DNA of 64,000 bases from Taibaiella sp. (GCA_019638495.1 JAHBTQ010000005.1:170519-234518); one strand, 5' to 3'; shown: positions 25,363 to 35,491, counted from the stretch's first letter. Made by a program: numbers and translations. The notes: a model not told the origin generated them from the letters alone.

Positions 25363-26994
25363 ATGATCAAAAGGATTACCCTACTCGTTCTGTTGTGTAT
25401 TGGTTTTCATGGGTTTGTAAACGCGCAGACCGATGATTCCGTGTACATATATCTTCCATACGGTACGGATACTACCTGCCCGGGCACTCAGCTCGACTTT
25501 TTTGCGGTAGAATCGGCTCCGTCTTTCGGAGGTTCGTTTGCATGGTTTGCCAATGGCTCCTTCACAGGCGTAACAGTCGATACGTTTCATACCACCGCGC
25601 TGGCCGATGGGGATAATGTTTACTGCGAGCTTTACTTCACAAATAGTCTTGGATTCGCAGACACTGCAACTTCCAACACGATCATAGTGCACCGCAGTAG
25701 TGCCATCATGCCGCATGTACTTAATTCCATTACAGCTGGCAGCAATCCTGATTGCCCCGGTCATCCTATTACTTTCAGCGCCTACCCCATTAACGGAGGC
25801 CCAACACCACTCTACTATTGGTATATCGACGGCGCACCCGTTCTCGGCGCCACCAGTAGCAGTTATACGAGCATTTTTGGCGACGGCGACACTGTTTCTG
25901 TTTTGATGGTTTCCAGTTCCTCCTGCGCCTTCCCTACCGACACAGCATGGTCAAACGGTATAGAGGTAATACACGACTCGCTTACTGCTACACTCAGCTT
26001 ATCGGTGCTGCATAATCCCATCTGTGCAGGTGAGCACGATACGCTGATAGCAACCGCCGCAAGTATGGGTCTTGGATCCAGCATTTACTGGTTTGTAAAC
26101 GGTGTTTCAGTGCCTGGCGCTGGAGGCGCTAACTACTACACAGACACGCTTCACAATATGGATATTGTGATGGCCATGCTAGTGGCTCCGGACGCCTGCG
26201 TTATAAACGACACTACGGTGGCCACAGTTACCATGACGGTGATACCGAATGTGAACCCTACAGCCAGCATAGCACTGACCCATGGTGCCAATCCCGGCTG
26301 CATTGATTCTGCAATTACGTTTACCGCTACTTATGCCGATGGCGGCGTGACGCCGGACCTGCTTTGGCTCGTAAATGACACGGTAGTGGCCTCGGGCACT
26401 TCATCACATACCCAGGCATACCAGAACGGCGATCTGCTTACCTTCCGCCTGCGCACGACAGACGGCGGCTGCTATGTCGATGACTCTGTTACTACTTCGT
26501 CTGTACTTATGGTTCGCGACAGCACGCCTGTTGCACCATTGGTTTCGCTTATAGACAACATTCTTGTGGCAAACACCGCGGGCACTTACATCTGGTACTT
26601 TAACGGTGTCGTGATTCCGGGCGCAAACGGTCAGACCTACCACCCGCTTTCACTAGGTTACTACCAGGCACGCCGCGATACCGGTAACTGTCCATCAGAG
26701 TTTTCGAACACTATTTATATCTCCCTGTTGAAAGTTGGCGAAACTGCTACCGGCGTTCTGAATATATTCCCTAACCCTACCAGCGGACTTATCACCTTCG
26801 ACTGGGCTGGACTGAAGGTAAACAGCACCATTACAATAAGCAATGTATTGGGACAGGTAATGAAGAAGGCCGAGGTGCGCAACAGCGACCGCCACGACAT
26901 GGATCTGTCCGACCTACCGGTTGGCAACTACATGGCGACGATAAGGGACGAAAACGGACTGACGCGTACACAGAAAGTAACACTTACCAGATAA
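25363..26994 (+). CDS. T9SS-exported protein with Ig-like repeats
   Basis: A 543-residue secreted protein. The signal peptide is MIKRITLLVLLCIGFHGFVNAQ. Four repeats of about 85-90 residues follow, each starting around NP(D/I/G)CxG or TTCPGT and containing a YWxxxG/WFANG strand typical of Ig/PKD-like surface modules, then a shorter fifth one (TYIWYFNGVVIPGANGQTY). The last about 75 residues (LNIFPNPTSGLITFDWAG ... LPVGNYMATIRDENG) are a T9SS type A sorting domain, so it should be exported by the type IX system and kept at the cell surface or released. A terminator follows at 27017. Confidence 0.85.
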   Translation: MIKRITLLVLLCIGFHGFVNAQTDDSVYIYLPYGTDTTCPGTQLDFFAVESAPSFGGSFAWFANGSFTGVTVDTFHTTALADGDNVYCELYFTNSLGFADTATSNTIIVHRSSAIMPHVLNSITAGSNPDCPGHPITFSAYPINGGPTPLYYWYIDGAPVLGATSSSYTSIFGDGDTVSVLMVSSSSCAFPTDTAWSNGIEVIHDSLTATLSLSVLHNPICAGEHDTLIATAASMGLGSSIYWFVNGVSVPGAGGANYYTDTLHNMDIVMAMLVAPDACVINDTTVATVTMTVIPNVNPTASIALTHGANPGCIDSAITFTATYADGGVTPDLLWLVNDTVVASGTSSHTQAYQNGDLLTFRLRTTDGGCYVDDSVTTSSVLMVRDSTPVAPLVSLIDNILVANTAGTYIWYFNGVVIPGANGQTYHPLSLGYYQARRDTGNCPSEFSNTIYISLLKVGETATGVLNIFPNPTSGLITFDWAGLKVNSTITISNVLGQVMKKAEVRNSDRHDMDLSDLPVGNYMATIRDENGLTRTQKVTLTR

Positions 26995-27016
26995 TTTCCT
27001 ACCAGACTATAACAGG

Positions 27017-27043
27017 AGGCCTGCAGCAATGCGGGCCTTTTTT
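27017..27043 (+). terminator. Rho-independent terminator after the T9SS protein gene
   Basis: AGGCCTGCA - GCAA - TGCGGGCCT stem (one mismatch) followed directly by TTTTTT, 23 bases after the stop. Confidence 0.85.
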
Positions 27044-27132
27044 GTCCCAGGCGTTCGATGCCTCTAAGAATACATCAATGCAATAAGTCAAGGAGCACGC
27101 ACGTTTATTAAATGGCAATTAATAACACAGGT

Positions 27133-27789
27133 ATGAAACACACAATTCTTCTTTTGATGCTTTGCGTTGTGGTCGTTTCTTCCGCAACCGCACAAGCGTT
27201 CAACCATCGGGCCGGAATGTACCTGCGTAATGAGCTGTCATACATATTTAGCAACAACCAAATTGATTCAATTGAAGTCTTCGACCCGGTGAGTAGGGCA
27301 AGCGTCTTCTTGACAGAACAGCGCAGCGAGATAGCCACAATAAATGGCATCTGGCCGCTACGAAGCAATCAGGCTATTTTCAACAAAGACGAGCTTACCG
27401 GCTTCGAATCTTATGTCGCAGGATTCTTCCAGCGAGCCCTGGAAAAGACAGGTTATGTTTCGGGTACATACCGGCTGCATCTTTGCGGCATAATTGTTGA
27501 CAGAAACGGCAAAATATGCAAATACGAATACCACGGCCTGGACATGCACGATGACAATGGTATACTAAGGGACGTTTACCCCTTGGACCTTAATCTGGTA
27601 AAGGAAGTAATGAGTCGGGCACCACTCGTTCATCCAAGCGCTTCAAACGGACAGAAGCGAGTAGATTTCGCATACATCCCGGAAGTTATCTTATCCCGCA
27701 CTTACACGATGAGGAAAGACAAGACCACAATTACAAAAATTTCAGGAACACCCGCGGCACAGCATTCACACCACACAAGACGACTTTAG
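27133..27789 (+). CDS. Exported hypothetical protein
   Basis: A 218-residue protein of unknown function from the ATG at 27133 (MKHTILLLMLCVVVVSSATAQ), a standard signal peptide; the frame opens at 27112 but that start adds only seven residues. The mature part is mixed alpha/beta (MYLRNELSYIFSNNQIDSIEV, GTYRLHLCGIIVDRNGKICKYEY), and the C-terminal 20 residues are basic and His-rich. No repeats, no lipobox and no T9SS sorting domain. I recognise no family. Confidence 0.6.
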   Translation: MKHTILLLMLCVVVVSSATAQAFNHRAGMYLRNELSYIFSNNQIDSIEVFDPVSRASVFLTEQRSEIATINGIWPLRSNQAIFNKDELTGFESYVAGFFQRALEKTGYVSGTYRLHLCGIIVDRNGKICKYEYHGLDMHDDNGILRDVYPLDLNLVKEVMSRAPLVHPSASNGQKRVDFAYIPEVILSRTYTMRKDKTTITKISGTPAAQHSHHTRRL

Positions 27790-27947
27790 AACAAGTTCTT
27801 TTGCTTTTGCCTTAACTTATGTGCGCCATGACCACCCACTGGCACGGGTCTGTAGCATGGCCTTGTGTGTAGACGCCCCATGCCTCATATGTGAAAAAAG
27901 GTTTACTACTCAACTGTTTAGTTTTTTAAATTAGTTTTTGATTGTAG

Positions 27948-30407
27948 CTACATCTCCTTTCTTGCATATTTGATCACTTCTAACACCAACAGCAATCCCA
28001 AAGCCCCTAATGCCGATACCGCAAAATGCGTGTACCCGGGGTAGCTGAAACTGAACAGATACCGGAGCTGGGGCACGGAAATAATGGCGATCAGAAGAAG
28101 TATTGCAACCAGCAGAATTATTATCACGGCAACATTACGTTCCTTAAACACAGAGGTAAATGGCCGCGTATTAGACAGATTACTCAGTATCAGGAAAATG
28201 TTGCCAACAATCAAGGATGAAAATGCAATAGCCCTGATTTCACCTTCCGAGTGCCCTTCCCTTATTGAAAAAAAATAGACACCCAAAACTACTAGCAGTA
28301 ATAGTAGGCCCTGGAAAAAGCTGTACAACATTCGCCTCACACTGAAGAATTTTTGATCAACGGCTCGCGGTGGCCTATTCATGATATTTACTTCCTCCTG
28401 CTCAGATTCAAAAGCAACCGAACAAACCGGGTCGACTATTAGTTCCATAAAAACAATATGCAAGGGAAGCAGCAATATGGGCAAAGACGGCACGAAAGCA
28501 GGCAAAAGAGTAAGGCCTGCAATGGGAACGTGTATTGCAATGATGTAAGACATAGCTTTTTGCATATTGTCAAATATGCGTCTACCTAGTCTGATCGCTA
28601 CCACGATAGAAGCAAAATTATCATCCAGCAATACAAGTGAGGCTGCCTCGCGCGCTACATCAGTACCCTTAAAACCCATGGCGATCCCAATATCTGCCGC
28701 CTTAAGCGCTGGCGCATCATTAACACCATCTCCGGTCATTGCCACTACCTCACCATTGAGCTTAAGGACTTTTACAATTCTTAGCTTATACTCCGGGAGA
28801 ATCCTGGCGAATATGCAGTTTTCTCTTATTCGCTCGCTAAGCTGCTCATCAGTCAGGCGCGACAGCTCATCTCCGGTAATTACCACATTAACACCCATTC
28901 CGGCTTTTAGCCCAATTGTCCTCGCGGTGACCGGGTGATCACCGGTAATCATTATCACTTTTAGACCCGCATCACGACAACTCTGAATTGCCTGCGGCAC
29001 CTCCGGTCTTATCGGGTCCTCAAATGCCAGCAAACCCGAAAACGCGAACTTCATACCAGCCGGCGTTTCTGCAATGTCTCCGACATTTGCCGCAAGGGTT
29101 GCAACACCCAATAACCGTAATCCGGCTTCCGCCATCTTTTCAAGGTGTTTTTCCTGATCCGCTATCTCTTCCTTCGTAAGGCGGCAAAGTTGAAAAATCG
29201 CCTCAGGCGCTCCCTTTGCTGCAACAATGAGACCCCCGTCACGATTTTCATATACCCTCGTCACAGCCATCAGCTCACGGCTAAGTGCATACTCTCTTAC
29301 CAACTTCTCGTTACCCTCCGATAAATTCAAAGTGCCGGCTAGCTTGTTAATAGCCGCATCCATGGGGTCTATCGTTTCCCGTTGCGAGGCAAGCCACGCG
29401 ATTCTCAATAAGTTGCAAGCCGGAATGTTTAAACCAGAAATATCTGTGGAGTACCCGTCTTTTGTTGACAAGGCTGCAACCTCCATTTTGTTTTGAGTTA
29501 TCGTTCCCGTTTTATCGCTACACAAAACTGTCGCCGAACCCAATGTTTCGATGGCAGTTGGCTTTCTTGTCAGGACGTTCGTCCGCGATAAACGCCAGGC
29601 GCCAAGCGCGAGAAATACAGTGAGCACAACAGGAAACTCTTCCGGCAATATCGCCATTGACGACGCAAGCCCTAATAGTATCGACTTAAGAAGATCTCCC
29701 CGCGTGAGGTAGTAAGCAACCACCACGATAGCGCTAACCATTATACCTGCTACCGCAAACCTGGTGATCATCACCTTCATTTCACGTTGCAGGCGCGTAG
29801 TGCCGTCGCCGCTTCCCTCAAGGGTCGCTGCGATCTTCCCAAGTTTTGATCGCATCCCGGTTTCTGTTGTCTTTGCTATACACCGGCCTTGCACCACTAA
29901 TGTGCCACCGAAAAGAAGATCATTCTCCGACCCGGGATATTTTGAAACCGGCATGGATTCGCCTGTTAGCATAGACTCATCTACCTGCAAATTCATCGTT
30001 TCGATTAGCCGGGCATCGGCAGGAATCCTATCGCCTTCATTAAGCACAAGGATATCATCTGGAACTAACTCGCGTGCAGCAAGTCGCATTTCCACGCCAT
30101 CGCGAATCACTAGCGCACGCGGCGAAGAAAGTTGCCTTAAGGCATTAAGTGCTTTTTCTGTCTTTCGGTACTGATAGAATGTGATGCCGACAATCAAAAG
30201 AATAGTGGACATCAAAACCGCCCCTTCCCTATAGTCACCAATAGCCATGTAAAGAAACCCACAGCCGATAAGCAAGAGGAACATCGGCTCCCGCATTACT
30301 TCTTTAGCTATTCCCCAGAAATTTCGGGGCTTGGCAGACGGCAACTCATTATAGCCATATTGTTGCAGTTTGGCGGCTGCCTCTTCCGACGAAATTCCAT
30401 GTTGCAT
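27948..30407 (-). CDS. P-type cation-translocating ATPase
   Basis: An 819-residue P2-like ATPase. The N-terminal cation-ATPase region (ISSEEAAAKLQQYGYNELP) leads to the actuator domain with TGESMP, the phosphorylation motif CSDKTGTITQNKM, the hinge TGDGVNDAPAL, and six C-terminal membrane helices (cation_ATPase_C). Ca2+ is the usual ion for this group. The fourth membrane helix reads LPEEFPVV where calcium pumps of the SERCA type have PEGLP, so the substrate may differ; a close look is needed before calling it a calcium pump. It stands alone; 246 bases upstream up to the GNAT gene hold nothing recognisable. Confidence 0.9.
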   Translation of the reverse strand: MQHGISSEEAAAKLQQYGYNELPSAKPRNFWGIAKEVMREPMFLLLIGCGFLYMAIGDYREGAVLMSTILLIVGITFYQYRKTEKALNALRQLSSPRALVIRDGVEMRLAARELVPDDILVLNEGDRIPADARLIETMNLQVDESMLTGESMPVSKYPGSENDLLFGGTLVVQGRCIAKTTETGMRSKLGKIAATLEGSGDGTTRLQREMKVMITRFAVAGIMVSAIVVVAYYLTRGDLLKSILLGLASSMAILPEEFPVVLTVFLALGAWRLSRTNVLTRKPTAIETLGSATVLCSDKTGTITQNKMEVAALSTKDGYSTDISGLNIPACNLLRIAWLASQRETIDPMDAAINKLAGTLNLSEGNEKLVREYALSRELMAVTRVYENRDGGLIVAAKGAPEAIFQLCRLTKEEIADQEKHLEKMAEAGLRLLGVATLAANVGDIAETPAGMKFAFSGLLAFEDPIRPEVPQAIQSCRDAGLKVIMITGDHPVTARTIGLKAGMGVNVVITGDELSRLTDEQLSERIRENCIFARILPEYKLRIVKVLKLNGEVVAMTGDGVNDAPALKAADIGIAMGFKGTDVAREAASLVLLDDNFASIVVAIRLGRRIFDNMQKAMSYIIAIHVPIAGLTLLPAFVPSLPILLLPLHIVFMELIVDPVCSVAFESEQEEVNIMNRPPRAVDQKFFSVRRMLYSFFQGLLLLLVVLGVYFFSIREGHSEGEIRAIAFSSLIVGNIFLILSNLSNTRPFTSVFKERNVAVIIILLVAILLLIAIISVPQLRYLFSFSYPGYTHFAVSALGALGLLLVLEVIKYARKEM

Positions 30408-30653
30408 TGCGCTCGGTATTAGACTAGAATTGTCAGTGTTGAACTATTCAAGAATGCGGCCAGCCATACCAATATTTGTCTAAATCCCATACCGAAGTTA
30501 GCTAAAGAAACTCTACCTGTTTCCAGACGCTTACCATCTTTATTCACATCTCACAAGTACTGCTGCCCTGGCGTTTCACAAAAGTCAGAGGTTGACAACG
30601 ACTAGCACCCACCCTTAACATCTTTACCTCTAATCCTCTTTACCCGTTATCCC

Positions 30654-31148
30654 CTACACATCTAACTCATACACAAAGTCATTCATGAAGAACCCATTCC
30701 CGATATCTATATCCTCATCGTAGGCCTTCTTAAATCCATATTTTTCGTAAAAGCCAATGGCGGGCGAATTGTAAATGTTCACATTGAGGCGTAGTTTCCC
30801 TGCACCAAACTCGCGCACATCATCAACTACCCTATCCACCATTGCACGGCCAAAGCCTCGCCCCTGCACATCGGTTGAGATATATAGTTTGTGCAGCTTG
30901 CACACCCCCGGCTCCACTTCGCCCCAGGAGGCAAATGCTACCGGCTTGTCCCTGTCATAACCTACCGTAAACCGGTGTTGGTCCCCGGTCATTTGCTGTT
31001 CCAGCGCCTCGGGGTTGTAAAAACGCCCCAGCATGTACGCCACCTGGGCCTCTCCCACTATGGGAATGTAGGTTTGCGGCCACACTTGCATTGTTATTTC
31101 TCTAATAGTAGGAATGTCGGCGATAGTAGCCGCTTTTATTTCAGGCAT
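30654..31148 (-). CDS. GNAT family N-acetyltransferase
   Basis: A 164-residue acetyl-CoA-dependent transferase. The GNAT core is seen as KLHKLYISTDVQGRGFGRAM (motif A with the Q-x-x-G-x-G/A loop) and LNVNIYNSPAIGFYEKYGFKK (motif B), at about residues 88-140. The substrate cannot be inferred. It has no clear operon partner: the gene at 31241 diverges. Confidence 0.85.
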   Translation of the reverse strand: MPEIKAATIADIPTIREITMQVWPQTYIPIVGEAQVAYMLGRFYNPEALEQQMTGDQHRFTVGYDRDKPVAFASWGEVEPGVCKLHKLYISTDVQGRGFGRAMVDRVVDDVREFGAGKLRLNVNIYNSPAIGFYEKYGFKKAYDEDIDIGNGFFMNDFVYELDV

Positions 31149-31240
31149 TTGATAAGTTTAATGCGGGCAAAAAACACCCAATCGATTTCCACTTCAAAGA
31201 TAAATAAACTAAATTCGCTCCCTGTTCAACCTTTTGTGCG

Positions 31241-31453
31241 ATGAAAAAGATGGTTTTTACTGCTGCAATGTTCTCCCTTGTTGCCCTGTCTATGGCTTCC
31301 TGCCGCAGGGTATACCGTTGCCATTGCACGTTTAAGGGCGCCATCAAGTACTCAAAAGACCTTGGCGCTCAGACTAAAAAGGACGCTGAATCAATTTGTA
31401 GTGGCTATGATACCACTGTTGCCGGCGAAACCTGGAATTGTACCCTGTACTAG
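31241..31453 (+). CDS. Small cysteine-rich lipoprotein
   Basis: A 70-residue peptide with a lipoprotein signal (MKKMVFTAAMFSLVALSMASC), lipidated Cys near residue 21. The mature part is about 50 residues with four further cysteines (YRCHCTFKG, ESICSGYD, WNCTLY), which could form disulfides in the periplasm. It has no recognisable family. It is not T9SS cargo. Function unknown. Confidence 0.65.
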   Translation: MKKMVFTAAMFSLVALSMASCRRVYRCHCTFKGAIKYSKDLGAQTKKDAESICSGYDTTVAGETWNCTLY

Positions 31454-31559
31454 AATTACCACTTACCGACCCTTTAAGACAACTTTATGACAGGCTTTAT
31501 ACTAAAAGCCCGGATGCTGTCATTAATTTGGCAGCCGATTATAATATTCAATTTTTCAG

Positions 31560-32153
31560 ATGAAAAACCTCTCTCTCATATTAAGTCTTGTGGCAGTTGC
31601 CGGCGTAGCTGGTCTATTCTTCATGCAGCAAAACAAGCCTAAGGAGGCACCCGTAACAGTGGGTACACCCAGCGGTTCTAACCTTGCCTACGTCGATATC
31701 GACTCCCTGGAGTCGCAATACGACTTGCTGAAAACCCGTCGCGAAGAGTTCCGCAAAAAGCAGACGCAGATGGAAAATGAGCTGCAACGCTCCTATGGCC
31801 AGATGCAGAACGATGCAAACGAAGTGCAGAAACGCCTGCAAGCCAACAACCTCACCCAGTCGGAATACGAGGCGGCACAAAAGAGGCTGATGCAAATGCA
31901 GCAAAGCCTTGAATCGCGCAAGGAAGCTTTGACGCAGCAATTGATGAAAGAACAGGAAGATTTCAACGCCGACCTGAAACGTCGCCTCGATTCGTTCCTT
32001 GCAGAATATAACAAGACACACCATTACGACTTTATTCTTTCCTATTCCGGGGCCGGCTCAGCTATTCTCTACGCCAATCATGCTCATGACATTACTTCTG
32101 ATGTAGTAGCTGGCATGAACGCAGGTACAAAAACTGAGGCGGAAAAGAAATAA
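31560..32153 (+). CDS. OmpH/Skp-like periplasmic chaperone
   Basis: A 197-residue protein with an N-terminal hydrophobic signal or anchor (MKNLSLILSLVAVAGVAGLFF), a Pro-rich linker, then a conserved OmpH start (LAYVDIDSLESQYDLLKTRR) and a long coiled coil rich in Gln, Glu and Lys (residues about 60-150) before a short folded end (HYDFILSYSGAGSAILYANH). This matches OmpH/Skp proteins, which hold unfolded outer-membrane proteins in the periplasm; the Skp role is inferred from the family. No bamA is nearby. Confidence 0.85.
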   Translation: MKNLSLILSLVAVAGVAGLFFMQQNKPKEAPVTVGTPSGSNLAYVDIDSLESQYDLLKTRREEFRKKQTQMENELQRSYGQMQNDANEVQKRLQANNLTQSEYEAAQKRLMQMQQSLESRKEALTQQLMKEQEDFNADLKRRLDSFLAEYNKTHHYDFILSYSGAGSAILYANHAHDITSDVVAGMNAGTKTEAEKK

Positions 32154-32179
32154 TCAGTACTTTTCTGAAAACGACCATC

Positions 32180-33622
32180 GTGGACAAAACCACCGCTACA
32201 GAAAATACCGGAAACCATTTTCACCGCTCGCTTTCCCTGCTAGATGGGGCATTATTGGTTATAGGCTCCATGATAGGCTCCGGCATCTTCATCGTCAGCG
32301 CCGATATTGCCCAGTCCGTCGGTAGCGCCGGTTGGCTCATCGTGGTATGGCTACTTTCAGGCTTCATCACGCTAACTGCTGCCCTTAGCTACGGCGAGCT
32401 CAGCGGCATGTTTCCGCAGGCGGGTGGCCAGTATGTTTACCTGCGCGAGGCCTTTGGGAAACTCTATGGCTTCCTTTACGGCTGGTCTTTCTTTGCAGTA
32501 ATCCAGACGGGTACCATTGCTGCTGTTGGTGTAGCCTTTGGCAAATTCCTGGGCTACCTCGTTCCGTCCCTGGGTGATGAAAACCTGCTGATGGGGACAG
32601 CAGATGGTTTCCATATTAGTGCGGCACAACTAGTAGGTATCGCCACGGTGATATTCCTTACCTGGATCAACACACGCGGAGTAAAGAGCGGCAAATGGAT
32701 ACAGTTCTTCTTCACATTCGCAAAGATCGGGGCTATGGCCGCGCTCATATTGTTCGGATTCTTCCTCTTTAGCGGTAAGAGCACCTGGGCATATAACTGG
32801 GATGCCGGCTGGATGGCTATGGAGGTAAAACGAACAGCGGTTTCGGTATCTCATAACGGTCTCGTGGGCGGGGCGCTGGTAGTGGCCATCTGCACCGCTA
32901 TGGTAGGCTCTCTTTTCTCAAGCGACGCCTGGAACAGTGTAACATTCATAGCAGGCGAAATGAAACGTCCCGAGCGCAACATTGGCCTTAGTTTGTTTAT
33001 TGGCACCGTGGTTGTTACCCTCATTTACATAGGCATGAACCTGATGTACCTGAATGTAATGACCGTTGATGAAATTGGTGATGCGCCCTCTCGACGTGTA
33101 GCAACGGCCGCGGCATTGAAGATATTTGGCGATGGCGGTGCTAAGATCATCGCTGTGCTTATCATGGTATCCACATTTGGCTGCAACAATGGCCTCATTC
33201 TCTCCGGCGCACGTGTCTACTATACCATGGCAAAGGACGGTCTGTTCCTGCCGGCAGCAGGAAAGCTCAACGCCAATGGGGTTCCTGAGCGTGCGCTTTG
33301 GATGCAGTGCATATGGGCGTCGGTACTATGCCTCAGTGGCCAGTATGGCAACCTGCTCGATTTCATCATCTTTACTGTACTGCTGTTCTACATATTAACC
33401 ATTGGTGGCATCTTCAAGCTTCGCCGCACTATGCCAAACCATCCACGACCATACAAAGCATTTGGCTACCCCGTGATACCTGCTGTCTACATTGCGTTGG
33501 CTTCATTTATTTGCCTGGTACTGTTGAAGTACAAACCTACTTACACCTGGCCGGGGCTTATCATCGTGATCATGGGCTTGCCGATATACCGGATGCTGCA
33601 GCGAAAAACCAGAACTAATTAA
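32180..33622 (+). CDS. Amino acid permease, APC superfamily
   Basis: A 480-residue inner-membrane transporter with about 12 membrane segments. The first helix contains the APC signature GSMIGSGIFIVSADIA, and the helix 1-2 region LSYGELSGMFPQAGGQYVYL is typical of amino acid permeases of the LAT/serine-threonine exchanger group. The substrate cannot be read from the sequence. Start is GTG at 32180 because the next Met lies inside the first helix. It is followed after three bases by the heptose kinase gene. Confidence 0.88.
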   Translation: MDKTTATENTGNHFHRSLSLLDGALLVIGSMIGSGIFIVSADIAQSVGSAGWLIVVWLLSGFITLTAALSYGELSGMFPQAGGQYVYLREAFGKLYGFLYGWSFFAVIQTGTIAAVGVAFGKFLGYLVPSLGDENLLMGTADGFHISAAQLVGIATVIFLTWINTRGVKSGKWIQFFFTFAKIGAMAALILFGFFLFSGKSTWAYNWDAGWMAMEVKRTAVSVSHNGLVGGALVVAICTAMVGSLFSSDAWNSVTFIAGEMKRPERNIGLSLFIGTVVVTLIYIGMNLMYLNVMTVDEIGDAPSRRVATAAALKIFGDGGAKIIAVLIMVSTFGCNNGLILSGARVYYTMAKDGLFLPAAGKLNANGVPERALWMQCIWASVLCLSGQYGNLLDFIIFTVLLFYILTIGGIFKLRRTMPNHPRPYKAFGYPVIPAVYIALASFICLVLLKYKPTYTWPGLIIVIMGLPIYRMLQRKTRTN

Positions 33623-33625
33623 CGA

Positions 33626-34627
33626 ATGAAAAAGCAGGAACTACAGGAGATTTTTGAGCGCATGAAAGATCTGCACATCGTGGTAGTAGGCGATGTGATG
33701 CTCGACAATTACTGGTGGGGACACGCCGAGCGAATGTCTCCTGAAGCCCCTGTACCTGTTGTTACGATAAACCACCGGGAAAGCCGCCTTGGCGGAGCAG
33801 CAAACGTTGCTGTAAACTGTAAAGCATTAGGCGCACGTGTAACACTAGCCAGCGTAATTGGCAATGACACTGATGGCGATACGCTACTCAACCTGGCACA
33901 GCAACAGGGTATAGACACAGAGCTGGTGATGAAAAGCGACAGCCGCCCCACCACCACCAAGGTGCGCGTGCTGAGCCGCAACCAGCAAATGATTCGCCTG
34001 GACGAAGAGATCACTGATGAACTCAACACCGGCGAAGAACATCCGTTCATTGACCTGGTGCTTCGCTACCTGCAGCGTGTAAAACCCGATGCACTCATCT
34101 TCGAAGACTACAACAAAGGCGTGCTGAAGGAAAACGTCATCAACCGTATTACAGAGCATTGCAATGAAATTGGCATCGTGACCGTTGTAGACCCAAAAAA
34201 GAAGAACTTTCTGTCGTTTAAGGGTGTTACTATATTCAAACCAAATCTGAAGGAAGTTCGTGAAGGTCTGCACCTGGATATCAGGAATGCCAATGCTGCT
34301 GAGCTAAAAACAGCACATGATGCCCTCTCTGAAAATCTGTCTCATAAGATTACTTTCATTACCCTCTCTGAAAAAGGAGTGTATTACAATGACGGGAAGA
34401 AGTCCGAAATACTGCCGTCGCACATCCGCAACATAGCAGATGTATCCGGGGCCGGCGATACTGTTGTTGCAACAGCCACCATGGTATACGCAATCACCAA
34501 AGACGTTCGCCTAATGGCAGAGGTATCCAACCTCGCCGGCGGGCTGGTGTGCGAAGAAGCAGGCGTGGTAGCCATAAACAAAGTGCGCCTGCTCGCTGAA
34601 AGCACTGCCCTCCTCTGCCAGCCATGA
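33626..34627 (+). CDS. hldA: D-glycero-beta-D-manno-heptose-7-phosphate kinase (HldA/RfaE1-type)
   Basis: PfkB-type sugar kinase, 333 residues, that phosphorylates D-glycero-D-manno-heptose 7-phosphate at C1 for ADP-heptose used in LPS inner core or surface glycans. Family motifs: GDVMLDNYWWGHAERMSPEAP, GGAANVAVNCKALG, DPKKKNFLSFKGVTIFKPN, and the ATP/catalytic DVSGAGDTVVATAT. The cytidylyltransferase half of HldE is absent, so this is the monofunctional form. The stop overlaps the TSUP start (ATGA). Confidence 0.9.
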   Translation: MKKQELQEIFERMKDLHIVVVGDVMLDNYWWGHAERMSPEAPVPVVTINHRESRLGGAANVAVNCKALGARVTLASVIGNDTDGDTLLNLAQQQGIDTELVMKSDSRPTTTKVRVLSRNQQMIRLDEEITDELNTGEEHPFIDLVLRYLQRVKPDALIFEDYNKGVLKENVINRITEHCNEIGIVTVVDPKKKNFLSFKGVTIFKPNLKEVREGLHLDIRNANAAELKTAHDALSENLSHKITFITLSEKGVYYNDGKKSEILPSHIRNIADVSGAGDTVVATATMVYAITKDVRLMAEVSNLAGGLVCEEAGVVAINKVRLLAESTALLCQP

Positions 34628-35379
34628 TGCATTATGAGCTCATAGCATTTTTCTTCGCCGTTGCGTTTATTTACGCATCGGTAGGATTTGGTGGTGGCTC
34701 CAGCTACCTTGCTCTGCTGGCACTATATGCGCTCCCATTCCAGGAGATGAAGCTCACAGCTCTCACCTGCAACATCATCGTTGTTACCGGGGGCACGTTC
34801 ATCTACCTTCGCCGAAAGGAGCTTCCCTTCCGAAAGGTGATTCCTCTGGCGCTGGCCAGCGTGCCTATGGCATTCATCGGTGCTGCATTGCGCATTAGCC
34901 AGCATACGTTCTTCCTTGTATTGGGATGCTGTCTCATAGCCGCCGCCCTGCTCCTCTGGATCAAGCCACCACGCTTGACCGGGGAGGAAGCAACGACCGG
35001 TAAGCCAACAATGCTGCGTGACATTCTGCTAGGAGGTGGCATTGGTTTTCTCTCTGGCATGGTAGGTATTGGCGGTGGCATATTCCTATCGCCCATCCTT
35101 AATCTCCTACGCTGGGATACACCCAAACGAATAGTAGCAACAGCCAGCTTTTTCATTCTCGTCAATTCCATTTCGGGTATTGCCGGGCAGTTATCTTCAT
35201 TGAGAGTCGCCCTGAATTACGAACGAATAGCCATCCTCGCGCTTGCCGTGCTTGCAGGCGGCCAACTGGGTTCACGCATAGGCACGCTGAAATTCAGCCA
35301 GTTAGCCGTTCGCAGAGTTACCGCAATATTGGTATTCGCCGCGGGGACGGAAGTGCTGCTGAAGCACCTGAACCGGTAA
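34624..35379 (+). CDS. TSUP (TauE/SafE) family membrane transporter
   Basis: A 251-residue inner-membrane protein with about eight membrane segments arranged as two repeats: YASVGFGGGSSYLALLALY in the first half and GFLSGMVGIGGGIFLSPILN in the second, the paired Gly-rich signature of the TauE/SafE (sulfite/anion exporter) family. The substrate is unknown. It is translationally coupled to hldA through a four-base overlap, but no sulfur gene is nearby. Confidence 0.88.
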   Translation: MMHYELIAFFFAVAFIYASVGFGGGSSYLALLALYALPFQEMKLTALTCNIIVVTGGTFIYLRRKELPFRKVIPLALASVPMAFIGAALRISQHTFFLVLGCCLIAAALLLWIKPPRLTGEEATTGKPTMLRDILLGGGIGFLSGMVGIGGGIFLSPILNLLRWDTPKRIVATASFFILVNSISGIAGQLSSLRVALNYERIAILALAVLAGGQLGSRIGTLKFSQLAVRRVTAILVFAAGTEVLLKHLNR

Positions 35380-35436
35380 ACGCCCCAGAAAAAACTACAT
35401 ACACCCCATAAATTTTCCTGCCGCTCCAAAGCAGTC

Positions 35437-35444
35437 TACTTTTA
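35437..35444 (+). promoter_or_regulatory. -7-like promoter element TACTTTTA
   Basis: One mismatch to TAnnTTTG, 47 bases before the ATG at 35492. Together with the terminator at 35816 it marks a single-gene unit. Confidence 0.35.
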
Positions 35445-35491
35445 CACAGTAATCGCCGAGCAAAGTACCAGCCAGCGACACACAAAAAGAA

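Noticed and set aside
27790..27947. Possible terminator or tRNA-like fold (GCATGG ... CCATGC)
   Set aside because: Only a six-pair stem with a long loop; no tRNA arms and no T run.
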